Assembly: GCF_900104605.1 (NCBI RefSeq)
Contig: NZ_LT629960.1
Span: forward strand, 1,922,001-1,986,000
DNA length: 64,000 nucleotides
Direction of reading: 5' to 3'
Source: Tidjanibacter massiliensis
Lineage (GTDB): Bacteria; Bacteroidota; Bacteroidia; Bacteroidales; Rikenellaceae
Below, one piece after another: positions 8,755 through 15,902 of the stretch (the first letter of the stretch is position 1; each line of letters starts with the position of its first letter). A program made the position numbers and the translations under genes. The notes below the pieces were generated by a model, which was not told the DNA's origin, searched no databases, and saw only the letters and a list, made by a program, of their open reading frames with translations.

Positions 8755-8789
8755 ATGCAAAAGACCGGCTGTCTGCCGGCCTTTTGCAT
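8755..8789. terminator. Bidirectional hairpin terminator
   Basis: 15-bp stem (8755-8769 with 8775-8789) with one mismatch and a 5-nt loop. The stem ends in an A-tract on one side and a T-tract on the other (CAAAAG and CTTTTG), so it can stop both the acyltransferase transcript and the convergent lipoprotein transcript. Confidence 0.7.
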
Positions 8790-8813
8790 ATCCCGTACCG
8801 ATGCGAGTTGGAT

Positions 8814-9157
8814 TTACGGTTGTTCGCTGAGCAGTATCCGGGCCCCGTAATTCGGGAAATCCAGCCATTGTTCCGGATTCTCGAAATAGAGCATGGAACT
8901 CTCCCCGCAGTACTTGTCCGTTTGCGGGAAATGCAGTGTGATTTGTGCTGCTACCCCTAACTCGATGACTTCTTTGTATTTGTATCCGGCCTTGACGTTG
9001 ATGGATGTGTCGAAATAAGTATCTTCGTTCGGTCCGAGGACGGCTATGGTTTCGTAATCGTCGTTGGTGTTGCCTGATGTTCTTTCTCGTTTGCGGTACA
9101 AGAAAACAGAATGGATGCAGCAAGCAATGCTGCAATGGATTTGGAAACAGGTTTCAT
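8814..9157 (-). pseudogene. Small lipoprotein, apparently frameshifted
   Basis: From ATG 9157 the frame gives a good lipoprotein signal (MKPVSKSIAALLAASILFSC) but stops after 37 residues (ending TITKP). The remaining 95 codons (to TAA at 8814) are open in the -1 frame and encode a plausible mature domain (DDYETIAVLGPNEDTYFD through ENPEQWLDFPNYGARILL) without a start or signal of its own, other than a TTG at 9101. The simplest reading is one gene broken by a single-base indel between about 9100 and 9045. No known domain recognised. It lies 40 bp downstream of another small lipoprotein gene on the same strand. Confidence 0.55.
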
Positions 9158-9197
9158 AATTTTAGGGTTTAAAGATGTGTTTAGGCATTATCGGTTG

Positions 9198-9707
9198 CTA
9201 CCAATCGTTCCAGATATCGTGGTCGACGGTCATAACGTACTCGGCCGTCCATTGACCGGTACGCGTATAGTACCAATGTTCGTAAGACCATATATTTTTA
9301 TGACGCCAATCCCAATCTCCTTTCGGATATACTTGGCATATTCCATGGAACGTGATGATATCGGAGTAGTAGAAACAGTTGAACGGTTCGGTATTGTCCG
9401 GGCTTTCAAATACTTTTACGAGCGTTTTGGTATGTGCAGGTAAAAGTATTTTACGGTATAAATTGACTTGGAACCTTTTCGGGAGGTCAGGCGTTCCCGG
9501 TCTAAAATATCCTTCCAGAACGATATTAGTTCCCGGCTCTTGATAATGAGGCCCTGAAAACTCAAGGTCTATATCCAGATTGTTCTGTACATAAAAGTAG
9601 CTCAGTCCCCGCGGAAGCGGTTCCGGCGGTTCAGCATGGCCGCTTTTGCTGCAGGCCGTCGGTATCATCAGCATCGCTGCCAATACCGGCAATAGGAAAT
9701 TTTTCAT
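9198..9707 (-). CDS. Hypothetical lipoprotein
   Basis: 169 residues from ATG 9707. The N-terminus MKNFLLPVLAAMLMIPTACS is a lipoprotein signal with Cys at position 19. The mature part is rich in aromatic residues and prolines, with no family I can name; its pattern (alternating beta-type stretches, for example LDIDLEFSGPHY and TKTLVKVFES) suggests a small beta-sandwich. Base composition is clearly lower in GC than the flanking genes, which suggests a recently acquired or fast-evolving pair together with the frameshifted gene next to it. No function proposed. Confidence 0.6.
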   Translation of the reverse strand: MKNFLLPVLAAMLMIPTACSKSGHAEPPEPLPRGLSYFYVQNNLDIDLEFSGPHYQEPGTNIVLEGYFRPGTPDLPKRFQVNLYRKILLPAHTKTLVKVFESPDNTEPFNCFYYSDIITFHGICQVYPKGDWDWRHKNIWSYEHWYYTRTGQWTAEYVMTVDHDIWNDW

Positions 9708-9889
9708 TTTAAAAGCTGTTTAGAGTATTTGTGTATAAGTGTGGTATTTCTTTAGACTAAAGTTAGGTAAAATATAAGAATAGACAAGGCGATGCGTCGT
9801 TTTTTGATGTGTATTCATGGAAAATATACGCCCGCATCAGGTGATGGCGGGAATCGGGAGGAAGCAAGGCAGAGGTTCCCGTATTGTCG

Positions 9890-9933
9890 TATACACCGTC
9901 GGTCGGCAGCTTACTGCCGACCGACGGTGTATA
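9890..9933. terminator. Perfect 20-bp stem hairpin
   Basis: Arms 9890-9909 and 9914-9933 are perfect reverse complements (outer sequence TATACACCGTC) with a CTTA loop. It lies just past the stop of the PepSY-like gene at 9988 on the minus strand, so it probably terminates that transcript. No strong U-tract is visible. The remainder of 9708-9987 has no gene. Confidence 0.55.
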
Positions 9934-9987
9934 AACGGTTTCTGTATGGGGTTAACGATGTGCGCAGGTTTCAAACCCGCGGTCGGG

Positions 9988-10425
9988 TCAATTGTCCAGG
10001 TCGATGACGTTGAAGTTGAGGTCGAACTTGATTTCCCACCAGTTCGAGAGGTTGACTTCGTAGGCGTGGCGGTCGCGTTCGATACTCCTGATGTAGGCGT
10101 CCGGATAGTTCTCGGTGACGTATTTCGTAATTGCGGCAGGGACTATCGCGGCAGGTACCGCACCCTCCCGGTACTGTACTTCCGTCCATTCGCCGGAACG
10201 GTCGAATTCCACCTTGTCGCCGTTGGTGAAGATGACTTCGTAGCTCTTTTCGAAGAGTTCCGAATCCATTTTCGCCATCGCCACCTTATGGCCGGAGAAA
10301 TGGTCCGAGATGAATTGCTGTGCCGTCTGGGGCAGGTCCGTGACCTTGACGGGTTTGTCGTCTGCTGCGAATGCCGTCGCCTGGAGTGCGACCAGGCCGA
10401 CCAACAGGAATGCTAATTTTTTCAT
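9988..10425 (-). CDS. PepSY-like domain secreted protein
   Basis: 145 residues from ATG 10425. A cleavable signal peptide (MKKLAFLLVGLVALQATAFA) is followed by two repeats of the PepSY-like pattern common in Bacteroidota. The first is LPQTAQQFISDHFSGHKVAMAKMD with YEVIFTNGDKVEFDRSGEWTEV; the second is VPAAITKYVTENYPDAYIRSIER with YEVNLSNWWEIKFDLNFNVI. These small periplasmic proteins are predicted inhibitor-like or binding folds with unknown ligands. An upstream in-frame extension to 10551 is ignored because the signal peptide marks the start. Monocistronic; a 20-bp hairpin follows its stop. Confidence 0.8.
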   Translation of the reverse strand: MKKLAFLLVGLVALQATAFAADDKPVKVTDLPQTAQQFISDHFSGHKVAMAKMDSELFEKSYEVIFTNGDKVEFDRSGEWTEVQYREGAVPAAIVPAAITKYVTENYPDAYIRSIERDRHAYEVNLSNWWEIKFDLNFNVIDLDN

Positions 10426-10560
10426 AAATAAGATGTTTTTAATGAGTTGGTGTTTGAACAAATTTCTGTTTTCCGATTGATTATTTCCGCAATTTCCGCT
10501 CCAAACTTTCCGCAGCCGCTTCGTGTTCTGCGGTTCCGGAAATATTTTCATCCCCTGTCG

Positions 10561-10593
10561 TTTGTTCGTTCGCCCGGATTACCGGTATCTTTG
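10561..10593 (+). promoter_or_regulatory. Promoter of DUF2148 gene
   Basis: -33 TTTG at 10561-10564 and -7 TATCTTTG at 10586-10593 with a 21-bp spacer. The start codon of the next gene is at 10640. Confidence 0.6.
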
Positions 10594-10639
10594 CATGTGC
10601 CGCCGCAGGCGGCCGGGTCAGTGTAAAATATAAAACGTT

Positions 10640-11188
10640 ATGATAATCAGAGAGAACGAATCAAGGGAAGAGTACGTTATGTCGGTGGCCAAGGCGATGA
10701 TGTCGGCTGCGAGGACGGCACCCAAGGGGTGTGGAGTGGATAATCTCGAAATCGCCGCATTGGGTCTGTCGCGCCTTTCCCGTCTTGCCCGCAAGATGCG
10801 TGAGATAGGCGAACGCGACAGCAAGGCCTTCTTCCTGCGCGATGCCGACAATGTGGAGAACTCCCAAGCCGTCGTCCTCATCGGTACCCGCCGTGCGGTG
10901 CGGGGATTGAACTGCGGACTGTGCGGATACCCTACCTGCCGCGAAAAACGCGACAGTGCGCCGGCCGTTCCGTGCGTATTCGACGTCACCGACCTCGGCA
11001 TTGCCGTAGGGAGCGCCGTTGCCATAGCGGCGGACTGCCGGGTGGACAACCGGATTCTCTATTCGGCGGGCGTTGCCGCGAAGGAGCTGGGCTTTCTCGA
11101 TGACTGTGCCATCATCTATGCCGTGCCGCTCTCTGTCAATGGCAAGAACATCTATTTTGACAGGTTTGCCAAGTGCGGGGCCAAGTAG
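10640..11188 (+). CDS. DUF2148 ferredoxin-like domain protein
   Basis: 182 residues from ATG 10640 (MIIRENESREEYVMSVAKAM). The central motif CGLCGYPTC, with a further Cys at PAVPCVFD, is the conserved cysteine cluster of DUF2148 proteins, thought to bind an iron-sulfur cluster. N-terminal KGCGVDNLEIAAL and C-terminal VGSAVAIAADCRVDNRI are also typical. The cellular role is unknown; the distribution in strict anaerobes suggests a redox function. It stands alone, with its own promoter upstream and the convergent PspC operon downstream. Confidence 0.82.
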   Translation: MIIRENESREEYVMSVAKAMMSAARTAPKGCGVDNLEIAALGLSRLSRLARKMREIGERDSKAFFLRDADNVENSQAVVLIGTRRAVRGLNCGLCGYPTCREKRDSAPAVPCVFDVTDLGIAVGSAVAIAADCRVDNRILYSAGVAAKELGFLDDCAIIYAVPLSVNGKNIYFDRFAKCGAK

Positions 11189-11262
11189 GGCGGAGACCAC
11201 CCGCTGTTCGGCGGCAGTATGTACCGAGGTCCCGTCCGTACGGGCAGGAACCCCGGTGCCGC

Positions 11263-11634
11263 TTACCGTTTTCCCAGCCGCGATACTATCAGCGCGATGC
11301 CTGCTGCCATGACCAGTATCGGCAGGACGATTTTGTTGAAGGATAGGCTGATGTCCAGTGCGTCCATGACTACGAAGAAGATTCCGAGTCCTCCGATTAT
11401 CACGCCTGCGCTCCAGCGGCGGACCGCAAGCAGGTAACCTCCCGCGGCTACCAGCAGCATCTGCCATGAAAAGAGGGCGTTGAACAGTCCGTAGCCTATC
11501 CAGCCGGTGTTGTAGAAGAGCCATATCACTCCGATGGCGACGAGGATGATGCCGAGGTAGATGTTGCCGGCTATGTTGGTCTCCCCTTTCCTGTGCGGCT
11601 GCTCGGGCAGCCTGCTGTCGTTTATTACTTCCAT
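11263..11634 (-). CDS. DUF5668/LiaF-like small membrane protein
   Basis: 123 residues from ATG 11634. After a basic N-terminus it has about four membrane segments, including IYLGIILVAIGVIWLFYNTGW, WQMLLVAAGGYLLAV, VIIGGLGIFFVVMDAL and IVLPILVMAAGIALIV. This matches the LiaI-LiaF-like transmembrane region found next to PspC proteins, which takes part in envelope-stress sensing in other bacteria. It is the last gene of the PspC/PadR operon, 22 bp after the long PspC gene. The N-terminal MEVINDSRLPEQP resembles MEIINDNRKPRRL of the small PspC protein in the same operon. Confidence 0.7.
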   Translation of the reverse strand: MEVINDSRLPEQPHRKGETNIAGNIYLGIILVAIGVIWLFYNTGWIGYGLFNALFSWQMLLVAAGGYLLAVRRWSAGVIIGGLGIFFVVMDALDISLSFNKIVLPILVMAAGIALIVSRLGKR

Positions 11635-11656
11635 GTGTATGAATTTTTAAAGTTTT

Positions 11657-13003
11657 TCAATCGTTTCCCCGGTCCGGATACCTGCCGGGACGGCTTATGA
11701 CGATGCGTTCGTCGCTGAGCGTATCGGCCGGATTGTCGGGATGGACCACCACCTTGCGGATGGTGACCCTGCCGTCCTGTTCGGTTATCTCTACATGGAC
11801 ATTGTCATCTTCCCAGTCCTCTTCGCGGTATTCGCGGTAGAGGTCGTCGATGCTGCTGTCCTTGCGGAGTTCCTCTTCTTTCCACTCGCCCTGTTCGTCC
11901 CAATCATCGGGCAGGGCGGGCGTGTGCCGGTACCAGTCGTAGAAGTCGTCGTACTCCTCTATTTCGTATTCGAGTCTGCGGGCGCCGTCGCGCAGTCTGT
12001 CGGCATTGTGCATGGTGACGACCGAGAGGTAAACCACGAGTGCCATCCAGATGACCGATGTGACGAGCAGAAATGTCCGGTTGGTTTTCGAGCCGAAGAG
12101 TACCTTGAGCAGGAAGTATCCGAGGAGGACGAGGGGTATCAGTATCGCCAGCAGCGTCAGTCCGGCATAGAGACCGGGCGTAATGCCCTCGAGGCCGGAG
12201 AAGTTTTCCAGTACCATCCGTCCGCCGACCAGTTCTGCGCTGAACAGGACGGCTATGATGGCGATGAAACATCCGATGGCTGCGATGCCGACGCCCAGTG
12301 CGATGAAGAATACTACCGCTTTGAGCAGGAAGAGCAGGATGCGTCCCAGCCCATAGACGATATCCGCCCAGACCGATGCCGACCGCTGGCGCTTCGGGGA
12401 GGGCGGCATGGCCGAGGCGTCCCCTGCGAAGGTCTGCCGTATGGAGGATGCAGTCACTTTTTCTCCTTGCATTTCGAGTTTCTGCCGCGGTGTCCGCGCC
12501 ATGGGAATGGCTATCCAGAGAATGATGTACAGGACGACGAACATGACGAACATCGAACCGAAAAAGGCCGAAGCGTCGCCCGTGGGAAAGATGACCAGCA
12601 GCATCGGCAGGAAGAATGCGAGCCTTATCCATACGGGGTCGGTACGGAAATAGGCAGCCAGTCCGGAGCATACGCCGCCGAGTACCGCCCCGTCGGGATT
12701 CCGGTAGAGCCTTTTCGGAATCTTCTCCACGGGCGGTTCTTCTTCCGTATCCAAATCGTCCGGAAAACCGAGCTGCGCCACCACCGATTCCGCGAGTGCG
12801 CGGCTCACCACGTTGTCGCTCTCCTGTTCGTTCAGTATGAGTTCTGCGATACGCGCTTCGATGTCGGCCACGATTTCGCGGCCGTCGGGTTTCTTCGCAT
12901 ACCCTGTTTCGAGCTTGTCGAGGTAATCCTTCATCACCTGGTAGGCCTCGGCGTCGAACGAGAACGCGATGCCCGATATGCTCACTTTCACAACCTCTTT
13001 CAT
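11657..13003 (-). CDS. PspC-domain membrane protein, long form
   Basis: 448 residues from ATG 13003. Residues 1-100 form a cytosolic domain (VVKVSISGIAFSFDAEAYQVMKDYLD with DIEARIAELILNEQESDNVVS) shared with the PspC gene at 13690-14169. A PspC domain follows (KRLYRNPDGAVLGGVCSGLAAYF through VVLYIILWIAIPMA), then three or more further membrane helices. The acidic C-terminal tail (YDDFYDWYRHTPALPDDWDE and more) is probably cytosolic. PspC proteins sense membrane damage and partner with other Psp proteins. Here it sits with PadR, two other PspC proteins and a LiaF-like protein, so the operon is probably an envelope-stress module. Confidence 0.85.
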   Translation of the reverse strand: MKEVVKVSISGIAFSFDAEAYQVMKDYLDKLETGYAKKPDGREIVADIEARIAELILNEQESDNVVSRALAESVVAQLGFPDDLDTEEEPPVEKIPKRLYRNPDGAVLGGVCSGLAAYFRTDPVWIRLAFFLPMLLVIFPTGDASAFFGSMFVMFVVLYIILWIAIPMARTPRQKLEMQGEKVTASSIRQTFAGDASAMPPSPKRQRSASVWADIVYGLGRILLFLLKAVVFFIALGVGIAAIGCFIAIIAVLFSAELVGGRMVLENFSGLEGITPGLYAGLTLLAILIPLVLLGYFLLKVLFGSKTNRTFLLVTSVIWMALVVYLSVVTMHNADRLRDGARRLEYEIEEYDDFYDWYRHTPALPDDWDEQGEWKEEELRKDSSIDDLYREYREEDWEDDNVHVEITEQDGRVTIRKVVVHPDNPADTLSDERIVISRPGRYPDRGND

Positions 13004-13030
13004 CTGTGCGGAAATTTGGACGGCCTGCCG

Positions 13031-13366
13031 TTAGCGGCCGCGGATTTGTGCTATCTGTGCTATCAGTTCATCCCACGAGACATCGAGCTGCGACAGCGCC
13101 TCGCGGCCTTTGTCCGTGATGGAGTAGTATTTGCGGGGAGGGCCCTGCGGGGACTCTTCCCAGCGGTACGACAGGAGTCCCTGGTTCTTCTGACGCGTCA
13201 GGATGGGGTAGAGCGTACCCTCCACCACTATCATCCGGGCGTTTTTGAGCTCCGCAATGATTTTCGGAGCATAGGAGTCGCCCCGCGACAGTATCAGCAG
13301 GATGCAGTACTCCAGAATGCCTTTGCGCATCTGCGCTTTTGCATTGTCTACATTGATGGGTTCCAT
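13031..13366 (-). CDS. PadR family transcriptional regulator
   Basis: 111 residues from ATG 13366. It has the complete PadR winged helix: MRKGILEYCILLILSRGDSY, EGTLYPILTRQKNQGLL and PPRKYYSITDKGREAL. The short C-terminal helix (DVSWDELIAQIAQI) is the dimerisation part of the small PadR subclass. It lies inside the PspC operon, 2 bp after the small PspC gene and 27 bp before the long one, so it very probably represses its own operon. A palindrome at 14222-14242 overlapping the operon promoter is a candidate operator. Confidence 0.92.
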   Translation of the reverse strand: MEPINVDNAKAQMRKGILEYCILLILSRGDSYAPKIIAELKNARMIVVEGTLYPILTRQKNQGLLSYRWEESPQGPPRKYYSITDKGREALSQLDVSWDELIAQIAQIRGR

Positions 13367-13368
13367 GT

Positions 13369-13611
13369 TCAGCTCCTTCCGTAATTATCGCCGCCGTTCG
13401 CCGAAGCCGGTTCGAGCGGTACGGCTATCCACAGCACCAGATAGACCCAGAACCCTGCCGAGAAGCAGAAGAGGGCGAACAGAGCTATGATGCGTACGAG
13501 TACGACGTCCACGTTGAAATAATCGGCCAGTCCCTGGCATACGCCGCCGATGATGCGCCGGCGGCTGCGGTAGAGCCTCCTGGGCTTCCTATTGTCGTTG
13601 ATGATTTCCAT
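13369..13611 (-). CDS. PspC-domain protein, short form
   Basis: 80 residues from ATG 13611 (MEIINDNRKPRRLYRSRRR). The frame is open to 13638 but the internal ATG leaves the typical short PspC layout: a basic N-terminus, IIGGVCQGLADYFNVDVVLVRI, then two membrane segments (IALFALFCFSAGF and WVYLVLWIAVPLE). Its stop codon is 2 bp from the padR start. It is one of three PspC copies in this operon, so the copies may sense different stresses or form a mixed complex. Confidence 0.85.
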   Translation of the reverse strand: MEIINDNRKPRRLYRSRRRIIGGVCQGLADYFNVDVVLVRIIALFALFCFSAGFWVYLVLWIAVPLEPASANGGDNYGRS

Positions 13612-13689
13612 TTTCTTGACTTTTATGTTTATATACATTGTTTCCGCCGCGGCTGCAGACCGCGTCCGTGCCGGCCGGCACGGCGTATT

Positions 13690-14169
13690 TCACGCCTCGG
13701 AAGGTATCACTATCCACAGGATGATATAGACCCACAGGCTGATACCGCCGAAGAAGATGAGCAGGAACATCAGCAGGCGTACGACCGCTACGTCTATGCC
13801 GAAATAGGCCGCCAGTCCGCCGCATACGCCGCCTATTACCCGGTTGCTGCGCGAACGGCGCAGGCATTTGATGTCGGCCTGAGCCTGCCTTCCCTCCGGT
13901 CTGCGGCGCGGTTCTCCGAACTCGTCCGCCCGCCCGAGTATGGCTATCGCCTTGCGCACGAGGTCGGCGTTTACCACCTGCCGCGGTGAGGCAAGGTTCT
14001 CGCTGAATATGTCTGCTATGCGCATCTCCAGGTCGTTGAGCGTCTCCGCGGCCTCTACCGGTTCGAAGCGTTCTCCGACGTCGTCGAGGTATTTCCGCAG
14101 GATATAATAGGCATCCTCGTCTATAACGAATGCGACGGAACCTATGTTTACGTTAAGTGTTTTCTTCAT
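13690..14169 (-). CDS. PspC-domain protein with N-terminal cytosolic domain
   Basis: 159 residues from ATG 14169; first gene of the operon. The N-terminal domain (LNVNIGSVAFVIDEDAYYIL, DLEMRIADIFSENLASPRQV) is homologous to that of the 448-residue PspC protein. The C-terminal PspC module reads RSRSNRVIGGVCGGLAAYFGI and ends in two membrane helices (VVRLLMFLLIFFG and LWVYIILWIVIP). It lacks the extra helices and acidic tail of the long form. The promoter lies at 14201-14208. Confidence 0.85.
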   Translation of the reverse strand: MKKTLNVNIGSVAFVIDEDAYYILRKYLDDVGERFEPVEAAETLNDLEMRIADIFSENLASPRQVVNADLVRKAIAILGRADEFGEPRRRPEGRQAQADIKCLRRSRSNRVIGGVCGGLAAYFGIDVAVVRLLMFLLIFFGGISLWVYIILWIVIPSEA

Positions 14170-14200
14170 GGCTCATACGGTTTAATGTTGTTTTGTATCG

Positions 14201-14208
14201 CAAATATA
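14201..14208 (-). promoter_or_regulatory. -7 element of the PspC/PadR operon
   Basis: On the minus strand TATATTTG (14208-14201) matches TAnnTTTG. The predicted start is near 14193, 24 nt upstream of the first ATG. The -33 region coincides with the palindrome at 14222-14242, which fits a repressed promoter. Confidence 0.6.
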
Positions 14209-14221
14209 CGATTATTTCCTA

Positions 14222-14242
14222 ATACTATGTATTGCATAGTAT
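14222..14242. promoter_or_regulatory. Palindromic operator, probable PadR site
   Basis: Perfect 8-bp arms ATACTATG (14222-14229) and CATAGTAT (14235-14242) around a 5-bp centre. It covers about positions -29 to -49 of the PspC/PadR promoter, where a bound dimer would block RNA polymerase. Assignment to PadR is by position and symmetry only. Confidence 0.55.
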
Positions 14243-14621
14243 ATTTTTTTCAAGAATTGTGCCGTTCCGCGTGGAAGCGGAGACAAATTGCAGGTAGGAA
14301 CAGGAGTCGGGGCGGAAATTGGCCGGCGGAATAGAGAGTTTTCCGGAGGAGTGTCCGAATACCGACGGATAAGGAGCCGCAGCCGTGGAGTGGAGCCGGC
14401 GGATGTTTCGCCTTTCGTAGAGCGTATCCGCTGCGGGAAGGTTTTATGAGGAAGTGCCGGCCGATGGGGGCGGACCGTTCATTCGCCTTTGCATGCCGTA
14501 CGGCGTGTCGAGACCGGAGAACGGTATGGCAACGGAGGCCGGGCAGTGCGGTTATGGACTTGTTTGAAGGGGATTCCTAATCTTTTCGCCGTTTTTTTCG
14601 AAAAAAAATTATGAATCGTTA

Positions 14622-14650
14622 TTGGAATTAAAAAATAAGCTATACTTTTG
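14622..14650 (+). promoter_or_regulatory. Promoter upstream of long leader of the SDR gene
   Basis: -7 TACTTTTG at 14643-14650 and a partial -33 (TTG at 14622-14624) with an 18-bp spacer, in an AT-rich block. The predicted start near 14657 is about 300 nt upstream of the SDR ATG. The stretch 14250-14620 shows no gene or clear signal. Confidence 0.5.
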
Positions 14651-14656
14651 TGTTAT

Positions 14657-14955
14657 CGAAATAACAGTTATTTGTGTAACAGATACGTTTTCAATACCGC
14701 ACTGTGAAGTCCGGGCAAGCAATAGTTAGGATAGTAAGTTAGGTTAGAAGTGGATAGTGCGGGTGCGGCGGCAGACCGTACCCGCACGAAACACGGGGAA
14801 CTTCGGTTCCGAAAGGTTCTTTGGAGAGTTTGGCATTCCGCGGCGCATGGTCGTCCCTGCGGCCGGACAAATCCGTTTTGGCAAAGAAATTGTCCTTGTA
14901 TCGAAGGGAGGGGAGGATTCCCCGTTCGATTGAGGATTTCTTAAAAGCGAAGATT
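14657..14955 (+). other. Structured 5' leader or small RNA before the SDR gene
   Basis: About 300 nt without a supported gene, containing three hairpins in series. The first has arms GTGCGGGT (14757-14764) and ACCCGCAC (14780-14787). The second is GGAAC-TTCG-GTTCC (14797-14810), a C(UUCG)G-type stable tetraloop. The third is GGGGA-GGAT-TCCCC (14910-14923), enclosed by TCGAA/TTCGA (14901-14905 and 14925-14929). This could be a regulatory leader or an independent RNA. No known riboswitch core was recognised and no U-tract terminator follows. Confidence 0.35.
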
Positions 14956-15729
14956 ATGGATTTATTCGGATTGAAAGGACGGGTAGCGGTAGTGACCGGT
15001 GCTTCGAGCGGATTGGGTGCGGATGCCGCACGGGCATATGCGGCTTACGGGGCCGACGTGGCGTTGGTCGCACGAAGGAAAGAGCGGCTCGAAAGTTTGG
15101 CGGAGGAGCTCCGCGGAGAGGGGGTGAAGGCTCTGCCGGTTGCCTGCGACGTTTCGCGGGAAGACGATGTCCGGGCTGCGGTGGAGCGTATCATGGATTA
15201 CTTCGAACGGGTGGACATCCTGCTCAACGATGCGGGAGTGGCTGTTCCGGGCGGTGTGGAGACACTGACCGCCGAGGAGTGGGACAGGTCGATGGATATA
15301 AACGTCCGGGGGATGTTCTTGATGTGCAAGTATGTCGTTCCGCATATGCGGGAAAGGAGATACGGCAAGATAGTGAATATATCCTCCGTGAATGCCACCC
15401 TGGCCGATAAGGTACCGGAGTTGTGGCGGCACGCCTACAACGCCTCGAAGGCCGCTGTGAAGGGATTGACCGTCGGGATGGCGGCCTCCTATGCAGCGGA
15501 CAACATCACGGTGAATTCCATCGGACCGGGACTGTTCGAGAGCGAAATGACGGAGAATACGCTCTTCAGGCACGAAGCGTTCATGCAGATGTACGATACG
15601 CTGACGCCCGCATCGAGACCCGGTGCGAAAGGGGAGTTGAACGGTACCATCCTCTATTTCTCCTCGCAGGCTTCGAGCTATGTGACCGGACAGCATATCA
15701 TCGTGGACGGAGGTTTCTCCATCGTATGA
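14956..15729 (+). CDS. SDR family NAD(P)-dependent oxidoreductase
   Basis: 257 residues from ATG 14956 (MDLFGLKGRVAVVTGASSGLG). A longer frame from 14821 has no start signal. Classical SDR: cofactor motif TGASSGLG, LLNDAGVAV in place of the usual NNAG, the active-site Ser in IVNISSVNA and YNASKAAVKG carrying the catalytic Tyr and Lys. The C-terminus VTGQHIIVDGGFSIV is typical of FabG/gluconate-dehydrogenase-like members. Substrate unknown. It is preceded by an unusual structured leader of about 300 nt and followed directly by a strong hairpin (15754-15776). Confidence 0.85.
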   Translation: MDLFGLKGRVAVVTGASSGLGADAARAYAAYGADVALVARRKERLESLAEELRGEGVKALPVACDVSREDDVRAAVERIMDYFERVDILLNDAGVAVPGGVETLTAEEWDRSMDINVRGMFLMCKYVVPHMRERRYGKIVNISSVNATLADKVPELWRHAYNASKAAVKGLTVGMAASYAADNITVNSIGPGLFESEMTENTLFRHEAFMQMYDTLTPASRPGAKGELNGTILYFSSQASSYVTGQHIIVDGGFSIV

Positions 15730-15753
15730 CGAAAGTGGTTTTTAAGATATACC

Positions 15754-15786
15754 CGCCCGTTCAAGGCGGACGGGCGTTTAAGTTTT
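15754..15786 (+). terminator. Rho-independent terminator of the SDR gene
   Basis: 7-bp stem CGCCCGT/ACGGGCG (15754-15760 and 15770-15776), then the T-rich stretch TTTAAGTTTT. Confidence 0.75.
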
Positions 15787-15806
15787 AGGTAGGATTTTAG
15801 AATGGT

Positions 15807-15842
15807 AGCGCAGGCAAGCTGGGAAGCTCGCCTGCGCTTTTT
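15807..15842 (+). terminator. Second rho-independent terminator
   Basis: 14-bp stem with one mismatch (15807-15820 with 15825-15838), loop GGGA, followed by five T. It backs up the previous terminator in front of the convergent coiled-coil gene. Confidence 0.7.
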
Positions 15843-15902
15843 CGTCTCCGCTGCCGGGAAAAGAGGATTCTTTTCTCCGAAAGGAGCTCCCCGTGTGCCG
15901 CA

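Noticed and set aside
7372-9135. 587-residue minus-strand open frame
   Set aside because: Antisense to the acyltransferase gene; only its far end overlaps the small lipoprotein, in a different frame.
11741-13384. 547-residue plus-strand frame across the PspC operon
   Set aside because: Antisense shadow; low-complexity composition with no domain.
14657-14955. 6S RNA or tmRNA
   Set aside because: No paired 5' and 3' ends forming a long rod with a central bulge, and no tRNA-like part or tag ORF.
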